Part shown: in pieces, positions 7,761-16,628 of the stretch
Numbering within the stretch: position 1 is the stretch's first letter
Layout: every line of letters starts with the position of its first letter
DNA from: Pseudomonadota bacterium
Lineage (GTDB): Bacteria > Pseudomonadota > Alphaproteobacteria > Rhizobiales > Rhizobiaceae
Direction: 5' to 3'
Assembly: GCA_023457435.1 (NCBI GenBank)
Contig: JAEWLS010000036.1
Span: 134,155-198,154, forward strand
Length of the DNA stretch: 64,000 nt
Notes under the pieces: generated by a model
Told to the model about the DNA's origin: nothing
Database searches by the model: none
The model's input: only the letters and a program-made list of their open reading frames with translations
Translations under genes and position numbers: made by a program

Positions 7761-9062
7761 ATGAGGGGAATTTACGCGACCGTAAGCGGTCTCGTCTCGG
7801 CGGGCGTATTGGCTGCCAGCATGATGGCCACCCCTGCGTTAGCGCAGGACACCATCAAGGTCGGCATCCTGCATTCGCTGTCTGGAACGATGGCGATTTC
7901 GGAAACGACGCTGAAAGACACGATGCTCTTCCTGATCGATGAGCAGAACAAGAAGGGCGGCCTGCTCGGCAAGAAGCTCGAGGCCGTTGTCGTCGACCCG
8001 GCATCGGACTGGCCGTTGTTCGCAGAGAAGGCGCGCGAGCTCATCAGCGTCAACAAGGTCTCGGCCGTGTTCGGCTGCTGGACCTCGGTCTCGCGCAAGT
8101 CCGTGCTGCCGGTGTTCGAGGAGCTGAACTCGCTGCTCTTCTACCCCGTCCAGTATGAGGGCGAGGAGTCCGAGCGCAACGTGTTCTACACGGGCGCGGC
8201 GCCGAACCAGCAGGCGATCCCGGCCGTCGATTACCTAATGAGCGAAGATGGCGGTTCCGTTAAGCGCTGGGTGCTTGCCGGTACCGATTACGTCTATCCG
8301 CAAACCACCAACAAGATCCTTCAGGCCTATCTCGAATCCAAGGGTGTGGCCAAGGAAGACATCATGATCAACTACACGCCGTTCGGTCATTCCGACTGGC
8401 AGACGATCGTGACCGACATCAAGAACTTCGGATCGGCCGGCAAGAAGACCGCGGTCGTCTCGACCATCAACGGCGACGCCAACGTGCCGTTCTACAAGGA
8501 GCTCGCCAACCAGGGCATCAAGGCCGAGGACATCCCGGTCGTGGCCTTCTCGGTAGGCGAGGAAGAGCTCGCCGGCTTCGACACCGGCCCGCTCGTCGGC
8601 CACCTCGCAGCGTGGAACTACTTCCAGTCGGTCGAGAACGAGGACAACGCGGCGTTCATCGACGCGTGGAAGGCCTACACGAAGAACGACAAGCGCGTGA
8701 CCAACGATCCGATGGAAGCGCACGTGATCGGCTTCAACATGTGGGTCAAGGCGGTCGAGAAGGCCGGCACCGTAGACCCGGATGCGGTCATCGACTCGAT
8801 CATCGGCGTTTCGGTACCGAACCTGACGGGCGGCTACTCGACGATGATGCCGAACCACCACATCACCAAGCCCGTGCTGATCGGTGAGATCCAGGCCGAC
8901 GGCCAGTTCGAGGTCGTGTGGGAAACCACGGGTCTCGTCGTGGGTGACGAATGGTCCGACTACCTCGCTGACTCGAAGGACCTGATCGCCGACTGGCGCG
9001 CCCCGATGTCGTGCGGAAACTTCAACGTCGCGAGCGGAAAGTGCGGCGGCAAGGGAATGTGA
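7761..9062 (+). CDS. urtA: Urea ABC transporter substrate-binding protein
   Basis: 433 residues. A Sec signal peptide ends at about residue 28 (ATPALA-Q), followed by a type I periplasmic binding fold of the Leu/Ile/Val/amide family. Segments such as VGILHSLSGTMAISE, FGCWTSVSRKSVLPVFEE and NDPMEAHVIGFNMW are characteristic of UrtA. It captures urea (and short amides in some species) in the periplasm for UrtBC. The ATG has a strong GGAGG site. It is the first gene of urtABCDE, under the predicted sigma-54 promoter, and is followed by a stable hairpin before urtB. Length and order match the family. Confidence 0.96.
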   Translation: MRGIYATVSGLVSAGVLAASMMATPALAQDTIKVGILHSLSGTMAISETTLKDTMLFLIDEQNKKGGLLGKKLEAVVVDPASDWPLFAEKARELISVNKVSAVFGCWTSVSRKSVLPVFEELNSLLFYPVQYEGEESERNVFYTGAAPNQQAIPAVDYLMSEDGGSVKRWVLAGTDYVYPQTTNKILQAYLESKGVAKEDIMINYTPFGHSDWQTIVTDIKNFGSAGKKTAVVSTINGDANVPFYKELANQGIKAEDIPVVAFSVGEEELAGFDTGPLVGHLAAWNYFQSVENEDNAAFIDAWKAYTKNDKRVTNDPMEAHVIGFNMWVKAVEKAGTVDPDAVIDSIIGVSVPNLTGGYSTMMPNHHITKPVLIGEIQADGQFEVVWETTGLVVGDEWSDYLADSKDLIADWRAPMSCGNFNVASGKCGGKGM

Positions 9063-9091
9063 TCCCGGAAAGCCCATGACTTTCATTGCGA

Positions 9092-9119
9092 CCGATCCGG
9101 GCGATCTCGCCCGGATCGG
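9092..9119 (+). terminator. Intercistronic hairpin between urtA and urtB
   Basis: CCGATCCGGGCG (9092-9103) and CGCCCGGATCGG (9108-9119) form a 12-bp GC-rich stem with a four-base ATCT loop, in the gap between urtA and urtB. No T-run follows, so it is more likely a partial terminator or mRNA-stabilising structure that keeps binding-protein transcript above permease transcript than a full stop. Confidence 0.65.
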
Positions 9120-9145
9120 ACCAGGCCCCGACCACGGATTACGTC

Positions 9146-10762
9146 ATGACCCTTCTGCGCATCCTCGGGCTCCTTGCCTTGACGCTGCTTGCCCAGCCTG
9201 CCTTGGCAGAGACTGACGAGGCCGCGTTGCGAAGCATCATCGCGCGCTTTGCAGACGCCAAGAATTTCAAGGATACGGAACAGGTCGTTCGCGACCTCGG
9301 CGCAACGGGAGCGCCGGCGGCGAGCCGCGCGCTCAATGCGCTTTCGGACGGCAACCTCTCGTTCAGAAAGGCAGACAAGGTCGTCTTTGTGATCTCGGAG
9401 CGCACCGGTGTCGTGACGCTTCTCGATCCGATCACCGGCGAGAGCCAGGGTGAGACCAAGGCGGCCGAAATCACCAAGATCAAAGTCAATAACGGGCTGC
9501 GGCGCACCATCCGCGAGGTGCTTGCCGGGCTGACCCTGGGATCGCCGAGCCCCGCCGTGCGCGGGCAGGCGGCAGACACGATGTTCGCCGCTCCCGACCC
9601 ATCGGCAATCGAGGCGCTCGAGGCTGCAATCGCCGATGAGACCGTCGCGTGGGTCAGGCAGAAGATGGTCGAGGCGCGCGCCGCGGCGGTGCTCGCGTCG
9701 GACCTGCCCGAGGCCGAGAAGCTCGAGGCGATCGAGACGATCCGCCAGCGCGGAGACCGCGCGGCTTTGTCGATGCTCTCGGGCTATGCAGGCCGCGCCG
9801 AAGGCGTGTTGAAGGAGGCGGCCGATGCAGCGGTGTCCGGTATCCGCAACGCGCTGGCCCTCTGGAATTCGGCGCAGAACGTATGGTTCGGCGTGTCGCT
9901 AGGATCGGTGCTGCTGCTCGCAGCGATAGGACTGGCGATCACTTTCGGGGTCATGGGCGTCATCAACATGGCGCATGGCGAGATGGTGATGCTGGGCGCC
10001 TATACGACCTTTGTCGTCCAGAACGTCATACGCGCCAATTTCCCCGAACTGTTCGACTGGTCGCTGGCCATAGCGTTGCCTCTGGCGTTTCTCGTCGCCG
10101 GCGCGGTCGGTCTGATCATGGAGCGCGGGCTGATCCGCTTTCTCTACGGCCGCCCTCTTGAGACGCTGCTTGCCACATGGGGCGTGTCGCTCATTCTGCA
10201 GCAGACCGTGCGCACCATCTTCGGCCCGACAAATCGTGAGGTCGGCAACCCCTCATGGATGTCGGGCTCGTTCGACCTCGGCCAGATGGCGATCACCTGG
10301 AACCGGATGTGGATCGTGGTCTTCGCCCTCAGTGTCTTCGTCCTGCTGCTCTACATCTTCAACAAGACCGCCTGGGGGCTGCAGATGCGCGCCGTTACGG
10401 CCAACCGCCGCATGGCCGCCTCCATGGGTATTCGTACGCCGTGGGTCGACGCCTTTACCTTCGCGCTTGGATCCGGCATTGCCGGCATCGCCGGAGTGGC
10501 GCTCTCCCAGGTGGACAACGTCTCCCCCGACCTCGGGCAGAGCTACATCATCGACAGCTTCATGGTCGTGGTGTTCGGCGGGGTCGGCAATCTCTGGGGC
10601 ACGCTGGTCGGCGCCTTCTCGCTCGGCATCCTCAACAAGTTTCTCGAACCCTATGCCGGTGCCGTCCTCGGCAAGATCCTCATCCTGGTCTTGATCATCC
10701 TGTTCATCCAGAAGCGACCGCGCGGGCTGTTCGCCCTCAAGGGCAGGGCGATCGAAGCATGA
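9146..10762 (+). CDS. urtB: Urea ABC transporter permease UrtB
   Basis: 538 residues. A signal peptide (MTLLRILG... to PALA, about 21 residues) leads a periplasmic helical N-terminal domain of about 230 residues, followed by a LivH-type permease domain with about eight membrane helices, including the conserved GVMGVINMAHGEMVMLGAYT segment. The extra N-terminal domain is typical of UrtB and distinguishes it from plain LivH. It forms the membrane channel with UrtC. The start is the ATG at 9146, which opens the signal peptide. The stop overlaps the urtC start as ATGA. Confidence 0.95.
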   Translation: MTLLRILGLLALTLLAQPALAETDEAALRSIIARFADAKNFKDTEQVVRDLGATGAPAASRALNALSDGNLSFRKADKVVFVISERTGVVTLLDPITGESQGETKAAEITKIKVNNGLRRTIREVLAGLTLGSPSPAVRGQAADTMFAAPDPSAIEALEAAIADETVAWVRQKMVEARAAAVLASDLPEAEKLEAIETIRQRGDRAALSMLSGYAGRAEGVLKEAADAAVSGIRNALALWNSAQNVWFGVSLGSVLLLAAIGLAITFGVMGVINMAHGEMVMLGAYTTFVVQNVIRANFPELFDWSLAIALPLAFLVAGAVGLIMERGLIRFLYGRPLETLLATWGVSLILQQTVRTIFGPTNREVGNPSWMSGSFDLGQMAITWNRMWIVVFALSVFVLLLYIFNKTAWGLQMRAVTANRRMAASMGIRTPWVDAFTFALGSGIAGIAGVALSQVDNVSPDLGQSYIIDSFMVVVFGGVGNLWGTLVGAFSLGILNKFLEPYAGAVLGKILILVLIILFIQKRPRGLFALKGRAIEA

Positions 10763-11964
10763 TAACCCAGCGCTTCTTTGCCGGCGGCTTCTCGCCACGC
10801 ATCCAGATCACCGTCGGCATCTTGTTCGCAGTGGCGATCATCGTGCCGCTGCTCAACCTCACCGTTCCGCCAACCAGTGCGTTCCACGTGCCGCCTTATC
10901 TGGTGGCGTTGGTCGGCAAGTATCTCTGCTACGCGCTGCTGGCGCTCGCGCTCGACCTCGTCTGGGGCTATTGCGGCATCCTCTCACTCGGGCACGGCGC
11001 TTTCTTCGCGCTCGGCGGCTACGCCATGGGCATGTACCTGATGCGGCAGATCGGCAGCCGCGGTGTCTATGGCAACCCGCTCCTGCCCGACTTCATGGTC
11101 TTCCTGAACTGGAAGGAGCTGCCATGGTACTGGTACGGCTTCGACCAGTTCTGGTTTGCCGCGCTGATGGTGATGGCGGTGCCGGGATTGCTCGCCTTCG
11201 TATTCGGCTGGTTCGCTTTCCGCTCGCGCGTCACCGGCGTCTACCTGTCGATCATTACGCAGGCGATGACCTACGCCCTGCTGCTCGCCTTCTTCCGAAA
11301 CGACATGGGCTTCGGCGGCAACAATGGCCTAACCGATTTCAAGGACATCCTCGGCTTCAACGTCCAGGCCGCGTCGACGCGCTCAGCGCTGTTCGCCTTC
11401 AGCGCGATCTTCCTGGGGCTCGGTGTCCTCTTCGTTTCGGCGATCTCGTCGTCCAAGTTCGGCAAGCTGATGGTTGCGGTGCGCGATGCCGAAAGCCGCA
11501 CGCGTTTCATCGGCTGGCGTCCGGAGAACATCAAGCTGTTCGCCTTCGTCGCCTCGGCGGTCATGGCAGGGATCGCCGGCGCGCTCTACGTGCCGCAGGT
11601 CGGCATCATAAATCCGGGCGAATTCTCACCGGCGAACTCCATCGAGGTGGTGGTTTGGACCGCCGTCGGCGGGCGCGGGACCATCGTCGGCCCGATCATC
11701 GGCGCTCTTCTCGTCAACACGGGCAAGAGCTGGTTCACGGCGTTGTTGCCCGAGTTCTGGCTGTTCGCGCTAGGCGCTCTTTTCGTCGCGACGACGCTGT
11801 TCCTGCCAAGAGGCATCGTCGGCACCTACGATCTGTGGCGCCGTTCGCGCGCCGACCGGGCGAGGACGGTACCGCCGATTCCGCCGGCCGCGCCGATCGT
11901 GCGCGCCGGTTCGACGAACAAGCCCGACATGCTGCCCGATGTGGCGGCCCAGCCGGCGGAGTGA
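10759..11964 (+). CDS. urtC: Urea ABC transporter permease UrtC
   Basis: 401-residue LivM-type permease with about ten membrane helices. Typical UrtC segments include ALDLVWGYCGILSLGHGAFF, FRNDMGFGGNNGLTDFKD and WTAVGGRGTIVGPIIGA. It pairs with UrtB. The ATG overlaps the urtB stop and urtD follows after three bases, so the operon is tightly coupled. The C-terminus ends in a proline-rich cytoplasmic tail of about 40 residues after a RRSRADRAR basic stretch, low in conservation. Confident by family and context. Confidence 0.95.
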   Translation: MITQRFFAGGFSPRIQITVGILFAVAIIVPLLNLTVPPTSAFHVPPYLVALVGKYLCYALLALALDLVWGYCGILSLGHGAFFALGGYAMGMYLMRQIGSRGVYGNPLLPDFMVFLNWKELPWYWYGFDQFWFAALMVMAVPGLLAFVFGWFAFRSRVTGVYLSIITQAMTYALLLAFFRNDMGFGGNNGLTDFKDILGFNVQAASTRSALFAFSAIFLGLGVLFVSAISSSKFGKLMVAVRDAESRTRFIGWRPENIKLFAFVASAVMAGIAGALYVPQVGIINPGEFSPANSIEVVVWTAVGGRGTIVGPIIGALLVNTGKSWFTALLPEFWLFALGALFVATTLFLPRGIVGTYDLWRRSRADRARTVPPIPPAAPIVRAGSTNKPDMLPDVAAQPAE

Positions 11965-11967
11965 CCG

Positions 11968-12714
11968 ATGTCGAAGAGCGGAACCATTCTCTATCTCGAC
12001 GGCGTCTCGGTGGCCTTCGACGGCTTCAAGGCGATCAACGACCTGTCGCTGGTGCTCGATCGGGGCGAGATGCGCGCCATCATCGGTCCCAACGGCGCCG
12101 GCAAGACGACGATGATGGACATCATCACCGGCAAGACCCGTCCCGACAAAGGCGAGGTCTTCTTCGACGGCACGATCGACCTGACCCGTCACGACGAAGC
12201 CGACATCGCGACGATGGGCATCGGGCGCAAATTCCAGAAGCCGACGGTGTTCGAGAGCCACACCGTGGAGGACAATCTCGTCCTGTCGCTCAAGGGCCCG
12301 CGCTCGATCTTCCCAGCCATCTTCAACCGCCGCTCGAAGGAAGATGCCGAGCGCATCGACGCGATCCTCGCGACCGTCCGCCTCGAGGCGAAGCGCAATG
12401 ACCCCGCAGCGAACCTCTCGCACGGCCAGAAGCAGTGGCTCGAGATCGGCATGCTGCTCGCGCAGGATCCCAAGCTGCTGCTCGTCGACGAGCCGGTCGC
12501 CGGCATGACCGACGCCGAGACGGAGGAGACCGCACGGCTGTTGAAGGATATCGCCAGGACGCATTCGGTAATCGTCGTCGAGCACGACATGCATTTCGTG
12601 CGCGAGCTCGGCGTCAAGGTCACCTGCTTGCACGAGGGCTCGGTCCTGTCCGAAGGCACGCTCGACTTCGTCTCCGCGGACGAACGGGTCATCGAAGTCT
12701 ATCTGGGGCGCTGA
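11968..12714 (+). CDS. urtD: Urea ABC transporter ATP-binding protein UrtD
   Basis: 248-residue ABC ATPase of the LivG type. Walker A is GPNGAGKT, the signature is LSHGQKQW, Walker B is LLLVDEP followed by VAGMTDAET, a UrtD/LivG hallmark, and the switch histidine is in VVEHDMHFVRELG. Together with UrtE it drives urea import through UrtBC. The ATG follows the urtC stop by three bases and urtE starts one base after its stop. Normal length, with no missing motif. Confidence 0.95.
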   Translation: MSKSGTILYLDGVSVAFDGFKAINDLSLVLDRGEMRAIIGPNGAGKTTMMDIITGKTRPDKGEVFFDGTIDLTRHDEADIATMGIGRKFQKPTVFESHTVEDNLVLSLKGPRSIFPAIFNRRSKEDAERIDAILATVRLEAKRNDPAANLSHGQKQWLEIGMLLAQDPKLLLVDEPVAGMTDAETEETARLLKDIARTHSVIVVEHDMHFVRELGVKVTCLHEGSVLSEGTLDFVSADERVIEVYLGR

Positions 12715-12715
12715 C

Positions 12716-13411
12716 ATGCTCGAAGTCGCAGACGCAACCTTGCATTACGGCGCCGCGCAGGCGCTTCGCGGCGTATCGATCCGGGCAGAGCCGGCGAAGA
12801 TCACCTGTGTGCTCGGACGCAACGGCGTCGGCAAGACGAGCCTTATGCACTCGATCGTCGGACACCACCGCCTCAGCGGCGGTTCGATAACCTTCGAGGG
12901 GAAGGCGCTCGACCGGGTAGCGGCCTATGACCGTGCCCGGTCGGGCATTTCATTCGTGCCGCAGGGCCGCGAGATTTTTCCGCTCCTCAGCGTGCGTGAG
13001 AACCTCGAGACCGGCTATGCGCCGCTGGCGCGCGCCGAGCGTTTCGTGCCGGACCATGTGTTCGAGCTCTTCCCGGTGCTGCAAACGATGCTGTCGCGCC
13101 GCGGCGGCGACCTGTCGGGCGGCCAGCAGCAGCAACTGGCCATCGGCCGGGCTCTCACAATGCGCCCCAAGCTCCTGGTTCTCGACGAACCGACAGAGGG
13201 CATCCAGCCGTCGATCATCAAGGATATCGGGCGCGCCATCCGCTACCTGCGCGACAGCGCCGGCATCGCCATCCTTCTGGTCGAGCAGTATCTCGATTTC
13301 TGCCGCGAGCTTGCAGACCACGTCTACATCATGGACCGCGGCGCGGTCGTTCACAGCGGACCCGCCGAGGATCTGGACCGCGCCGACGTCAAGCGACACC
13401 TCACAGTGTAG
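12716..13411 (+). CDS. urtE: Urea ABC transporter ATP-binding protein UrtE
   Basis: 231-residue ABC ATPase of the LivF type. Walker A is GRNGVGKT, the signature is LSGGQQQQLAIGRAL, Walker B is LLVLDEPTEGIQPSI, and the switch histidine position is replaced by Q in LLVEQYLDF, as is normal for LivF/UrtE proteins. It is the last gene of the urt operon. No urease or urea accessory gene follows; the next gene is a small membrane protein. Operon position and the one-base spacing to urtD support the call. Confidence 0.95.
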   Translation: MLEVADATLHYGAAQALRGVSIRAEPAKITCVLGRNGVGKTSLMHSIVGHHRLSGGSITFEGKALDRVAAYDRARSGISFVPQGREIFPLLSVRENLETGYAPLARAERFVPDHVFELFPVLQTMLSRRGGDLSGGQQQQLAIGRALTMRPKLLVLDEPTEGIQPSIIKDIGRAIRYLRDSAGIAILLVEQYLDFCRELADHVYIMDRGAVVHSGPAEDLDRADVKRHLTV

Positions 13412-13448
13412 ATATTCCGCGTCGCCGCCAATTCTGTTACGCAGGGGA

Positions 13449-13679
13449 ATGCGAGCATTCCTCTTCGGTCTTCTGGGTTTCGTCGTCGGTGCGGTTGTTG
13501 CCGCACTGGCCGTATTCTTCGGCTACGTCGCGTTCACGGTCGTCACCGACTATCACGACTTCGAGGGCGCCGGTGCGATGGGTCTCGCCTTCTTCTGGGC
13601 GCCTGCGGCTGCCCTGCTGGGCGGCATCGTCGCCGCTATCCTGTTCGTGCAGTGGTTCGGCAGGCCGCGCGCAGCATGA
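13449..13679 (+). CDS. Small two-helix membrane protein, unknown
   Basis: 76 residues with two membrane helices (about 4-28 and 44-67) joined by an acidic loop (TDYHDFEGAG), ending WFGRPRAA. AGGGG precedes the ATG closely. Its stop overlaps the start of the cupin gene as ATGA, so the pair is probably co-translated, and it lies only 37 bases after urtE. I do not recognise a family. The helices and the coupling make it likely real. A role in urea transport is possible only by proximity. Confidence 0.65.
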   Translation: MRAFLFGLLGFVVGAVVAALAVFFGYVAFTVVTDYHDFEGAGAMGLAFFWAPAAALLGGIVAAILFVQWFGRPRAA

Positions 13680-14071
13680 GCCAGGCGAAGCCGATCATCC
13701 TGAGTTCCGGGGAGGGCCGAACCTACGATTGCGGTCCGATGACCGCCGTCTTCAAGGCGGATGGCAGCGAGACGGCCAACCGCTATTCCGTCTCGGAGTG
13801 GTGGCTGGAGCCCCATTCGAAGGGACCCGGCGCGCATAGTCACGCGGCCAATGACGAGCTCTTCCTCGTCCTGAAGGGAAGGCCCAGCGTGCTCGTCGGC
13901 GACATCTGGCACGAAGTGGAGCAGGGCGCCTTTCTGAGGATCCCTGCCGGTGTGACGCACGACTTCGAGAACCGGACCGACGAGCGAGCCGGGCTGTTCA
14001 ACGTCTTCATTCCAGGCGGGTTCGAAGAGAATATGCCCGCCATCGTCGAATGGTTCGCGAAAAACCGCTGA
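13676..14071 (+). CDS. Cupin-domain protein
   Basis: 131-residue single cupin. The first cupin motif is visible as GAHSHAANDELFLVLKG (metal-type His, His, Glu) and the second as GAFLRIPAGVTHDFENR. Such small stand-alone cupins include isomerases, dioxygenases and sensors, so the reaction cannot be named. The ATG overlaps the stop of the small membrane protein upstream. It is convergent with gloA, whose stop lies three bases away. The fold is secure and the substrate is unknown. Confidence 0.8.
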   Translation: MSQAKPIILSSGEGRTYDCGPMTAVFKADGSETANRYSVSEWWLEPHSKGPGAHSHAANDELFLVLKGRPSVLVGDIWHEVEQGAFLRIPAGVTHDFENRTDERAGLFNVFIPGGFEENMPAIVEWFAKNR

Positions 14072-14074
14072 CGT

Positions 14075-14515
14075 CTACCAGACGCCCGTGTTCTGCATCG
14101 AGGCCCACGGTTCCTGTGGCGGCAGCGCGTCGCCTTCCTGAAGCAGTTCGATCGAGATGTTGTCGGGCGAACGAACGAAGGCCATGTTGCCGTCGCGCGG
14201 GGGCCGGTTGATCGTCACGCCGGCATCCATCAGCCGCTGGCAGGTCTCGTAAATGTTCGCCACCTTATATGCGAGGTGTCCGAAATTGCGGCCCCCGGTG
14301 TATTCTTCTGGATCCCAGTTGTAGGTCAGCTCCAGCTCCGGGGCGCGCTTCGCCTTCGACGTCTCCTTGTCCTGAGGAGCAGCCAGGAAGATCAGCGTGA
14401 AACGGCCTTTTTCGTTGTCGATGCGCCGGATCTCTTCCAAGCCCAGCTTCTTGCAGTAGAAGTCGAGGGATTTCTCGACGTCGGTCACGCGGACCATCGT
14501 GTGCAGGTATCGCAT
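14075..14515 (-). CDS. gloA: Lactoylglutathione lyase (glyoxalase I)
   Basis: 146 residues, VOC fold. Metal ligands line up with E. coli GloA: H5, E62, H80 and E123. It converts the hemithioacetal of methylglyoxal and glutathione into S-lactoylglutathione, in the cytoplasm. The bacterial-type length without the extra loops of the zinc enzymes suggests the nickel/cobalt-dependent class. LELTYNWDPEEYTGG is the typical central segment. Single gene, convergent with the cupin gene and divergent from the cold-shock gene. Confidence 0.93.
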   Translation of the reverse strand: MRYLHTMVRVTDVEKSLDFYCKKLGLEEIRRIDNEKGRFTLIFLAAPQDKETSKAKRAPELELTYNWDPEEYTGGRNFGHLAYKVANIYETCQRLMDAGVTINRPPRDGNMAFVRSPDNISIELLQEGDALPPQEPWASMQNTGVW

Positions 14516-14713
14516 CGCTCTGTCTCCCCGGTTGTCGAGCCGTCGCGGTTTGCAACCCAGCTAGGGCGCATGCCGCGGGAACGCAAGCAGTTGTGCGATC
14601 GTGGCGAAAATTGCGGCGCGGGTCTTGCTAATGCAGCAACTGCGAGTGTTATCCTGAAACCCAGAATCAAGGTGATTTGTTCTTGCGTTGTTCTGGCGAA
14701 AGGGTGCGTTCGG

Positions 14714-15310
14714 ATGGGGGACAAATCCTCTGCGGAGGGTCTGGCGAAGCTTAGGGACGACGTCCTGGGGCTCGATGAAGACGCCGAGACCGAAGCGCTG
14801 GTCGAACTTGCCGGCGCGATCAAGTGGTTCGACGTGGCCAAGGGCTACGGCTTCATTCTCCCTGACGACGGGCGGCTCGGGGATGTCCTGCTGCACGTGA
14901 CCTGCCTGCGCAAAGACGGCTTCCAGACGGCGCTCGAAGGCGCCCGCGTGGTAGCGCTGGCGCGCCGCGGCGATCGCGGCCTTCAGGCCTTCAAGATCGT
15001 GTCGATGGACACCACCACCGCTGTTCATCCCTCCGAACAGCCGGGTCAGCGCACTCATGTGGTCGTCACCGCCGAGAGCGGGCTCGAGCGCGCGCTCGTA
15101 AAATGGTTCAACCGCACGAAGGGCTTCGGCTTCCTGACGCGCGGCGAGGGCACCGAGGACATCTTCGTGCACATGGAGACGTTGCGTCGTTACGGCGTCA
15201 CCGAGCTGCGGCCCGGGCAAGTTGTCCTCGTGCGGTTCGGCACGGGCGACAAGGGCCTTATGGCCGCCGAAATCTATCCTGATATGGGAACCCTGCCGGC
15301 CTCGCACTGA
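14714..15310 (+). CDS. Double cold-shock-domain protein
   Basis: 198 residues with two cold-shock domains, at about 33-97 (RNP1 KGYGFI, RNP2 DVLLHV) and 126-188 (RNP1 KGFGFL, RNP2 DIFVHM), after an acidic N-terminus of about 30 residues. Tandem CSD proteins of this size occur in alphaproteobacteria (Caulobacter CspC/CspD type) and act as RNA chaperones, often in stationary phase. The ATG at 14714 was chosen because similarity begins after it. The first domain is the more divergent: its RNP2 reads DVLLHV rather than DIFVHM. Probably co-transcribed with the DUF192 gene 23 bases downstream. Confidence 0.88.
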   Translation: MGDKSSAEGLAKLRDDVLGLDEDAETEALVELAGAIKWFDVAKGYGFILPDDGRLGDVLLHVTCLRKDGFQTALEGARVVALARRGDRGLQAFKIVSMDTTTAVHPSEQPGQRTHVVVTAESGLERALVKWFNRTKGFGFLTRGEGTEDIFVHMETLRRYGVTELRPGQVVLVRFGTGDKGLMAAEIYPDMGTLPASH

Positions 15311-15333
15311 TTGTGAGCCCGAACGGGGGTCGA

Positions 15334-15834
15334 ATGTCTTATATCCAGAGTGTTGTCCGTGGTGTGCTCGTGCTCCTCGCGGCCGGGCTGTTCGCGCTGT
15401 CGCCTGCGCGCGGCCAGAGCGGTCAGCCGATGATTCTCCCGGTAGATCCGACGCCCCTCGTCGCCGAGATTGCATCCTCCGACATCAAGTTCTCGATCGA
15501 GATTGCCGACGACGATGCCGAACGTGCGGCGGGTCTGATGTATCGTCGCGTCATGCCGGATGACCGCGGCATGCTGTTCGTGTTCGAAGAATCGCGCCGC
15601 GTGGCGTTCTGGATGAAGAACACGCCGATGCCCCTCGATCTCGTCTTCGTGGACGAGCAGGGCATCGTCGTCGACATCAAGCCGGGCACCCCCTTTTCAG
15701 AGGCTCCGATAGCGCCTGCCGGCCCGGTCCGCTTCGTACTTGAACTCAAGGCCGGAACCGCGCAAAGGACGGGTATCGTCGCGGGCGACCGGATGCGCCA
15801 TCCGGTCATCGACCGCGTTGCCGGGGGCGGCTAG
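15334..15834 (+). CDS. DUF192 family exported protein
   Basis: 166 residues with an N-terminal signal peptide or anchor (VLVLLAAGLFALSPARG) and a DUF192 domain carrying the family hallmark MLFVFEESRRVAFWMKNTPMPLDLVF. DUF192 proteins are small, mostly periplasmic or secreted beta proteins of unknown function. The ATG at 15334 is preferred to the GTG at 15313 because it places the signal peptide normally. The family call is strong and the function is unknown. It follows the cold-shock gene closely. Confidence 0.85.
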   Translation: MSYIQSVVRGVLVLLAAGLFALSPARGQSGQPMILPVDPTPLVAEIASSDIKFSIEIADDDAERAAGLMYRRVMPDDRGMLFVFEESRRVAFWMKNTPMPLDLVFVDEQGIVVDIKPGTPFSEAPIAPAGPVRFVLELKAGTAQRTGIVAGDRMRHPVIDRVAGGG

Positions 15835-15872
15835 TCGCCGGACTTGGGCGCAGCAAGGTTTCCCCGCCGGGC

Positions 15873-16628
15873 ATGGACCGATTCAGTCACGAAGCGTTCG
15901 ACATCGCATACCTCGATCAGGGCAAGGGCGATCCCGTCCTCCTGATCCACGGTTTTGCCTCCAGTTCGCTGGTGAACTGGGTCAACCCGGGCTGGATCAA
16001 GACGATCGAGGAAGCAGGATACCGCGCCATCGCCTTCGACCATCGCGGACATGGCCAGACTACGAAGAGCTACCGCGAGACCGACTACACGCCACGCAAG
16101 ATGGGAAGCGACGCGATCGCGCTGCTCGATCATCTCGGGATCCGGCGCGCGCACGTGTTCGGCTATTCCATGGGCGCCAGGATTTCGGCCTTCATGGCCC
16201 TCGACTATCCCGATCGGGTGGCGACGCTGATCCTGGGCGGTCTCGGCAGCGGGCTCGTTGACGGGGTCGGCAACTGGGATCCGATTGCCGAGGCGCTGCG
16301 GGCATCAGATCCGTCCACCGTCGTCGACCCGCGCGGCAAGATGTTCCGCGAGTTCGCCGATCGCACGAAGAGCGACCGCGAGGCGCTTGCGGCCTGCATT
16401 CGCCTGTCGCGCGCCGAGCTCGCGCCCGACGAGGTGGCGCAAATCCGCCAGCCGGCGCTCGTGGCCGTGGGAACCAAGGACGACGTCGGCGGGCGCGCCG
16501 GTCCGCTGGCCGCGCTGCTGCCGAATGGTGAGGCGTTCGACATCGAGGGAAGGGACCACATGCTGTCCGTCGGCGACCGCAGCTTCAAGGCGCGCGCGCT
16601 GCAATTCTGGAAGGATCATCCGCTTTGA
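15873..16628 (+). CDS. Alpha/beta hydrolase 1
   Basis: 251 residues, alpha/beta hydrolase fold. The oxyanion region is HGFASS, the nucleophile elbow is GYSMGA (S99), and the catalytic histidine is in EGRDHM near residue 231. Esterase, lipase and dehalogenase-like activities are all possible. It is immediately followed by a second hydrolase whose ATG shares the A of this gene's TGA stop (TGATG), so the two are translationally coupled. They are only distantly similar and may act on related substrates. The fold is certain, the substrate unknown. Confidence 0.85.
   Translation: MDRFSHEAFDIAYLDQGKGDPVLLIHGFASSSLVNWVNPGWIKTIEEAGYRAIAFDHRGHGQTTKSYRETDYTPRKMGSDAIALLDHLGIRRAHVFGYSMGARISAFMALDYPDRVATLILGGLGSGLVDGVGNWDPIAEALRASDPSTVVDPRGKMFREFADRTKSDREALAACIRLSRAELAPDEVAQIRQPALVAVGTKDDVGGRAGPLAALLPNGEAFDIEGRDHMLSVGDRSFKARALQFWKDHPL

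Noticed and set aside
1..9118. Possible dispersed repeat: GATCTCGCCCGGA at both 4-16 and 9104-9116
   Set aside because: A single short match. The first copy is inside a coding region and the second is one arm of the urtA-urtB hairpin; no wider similarity.
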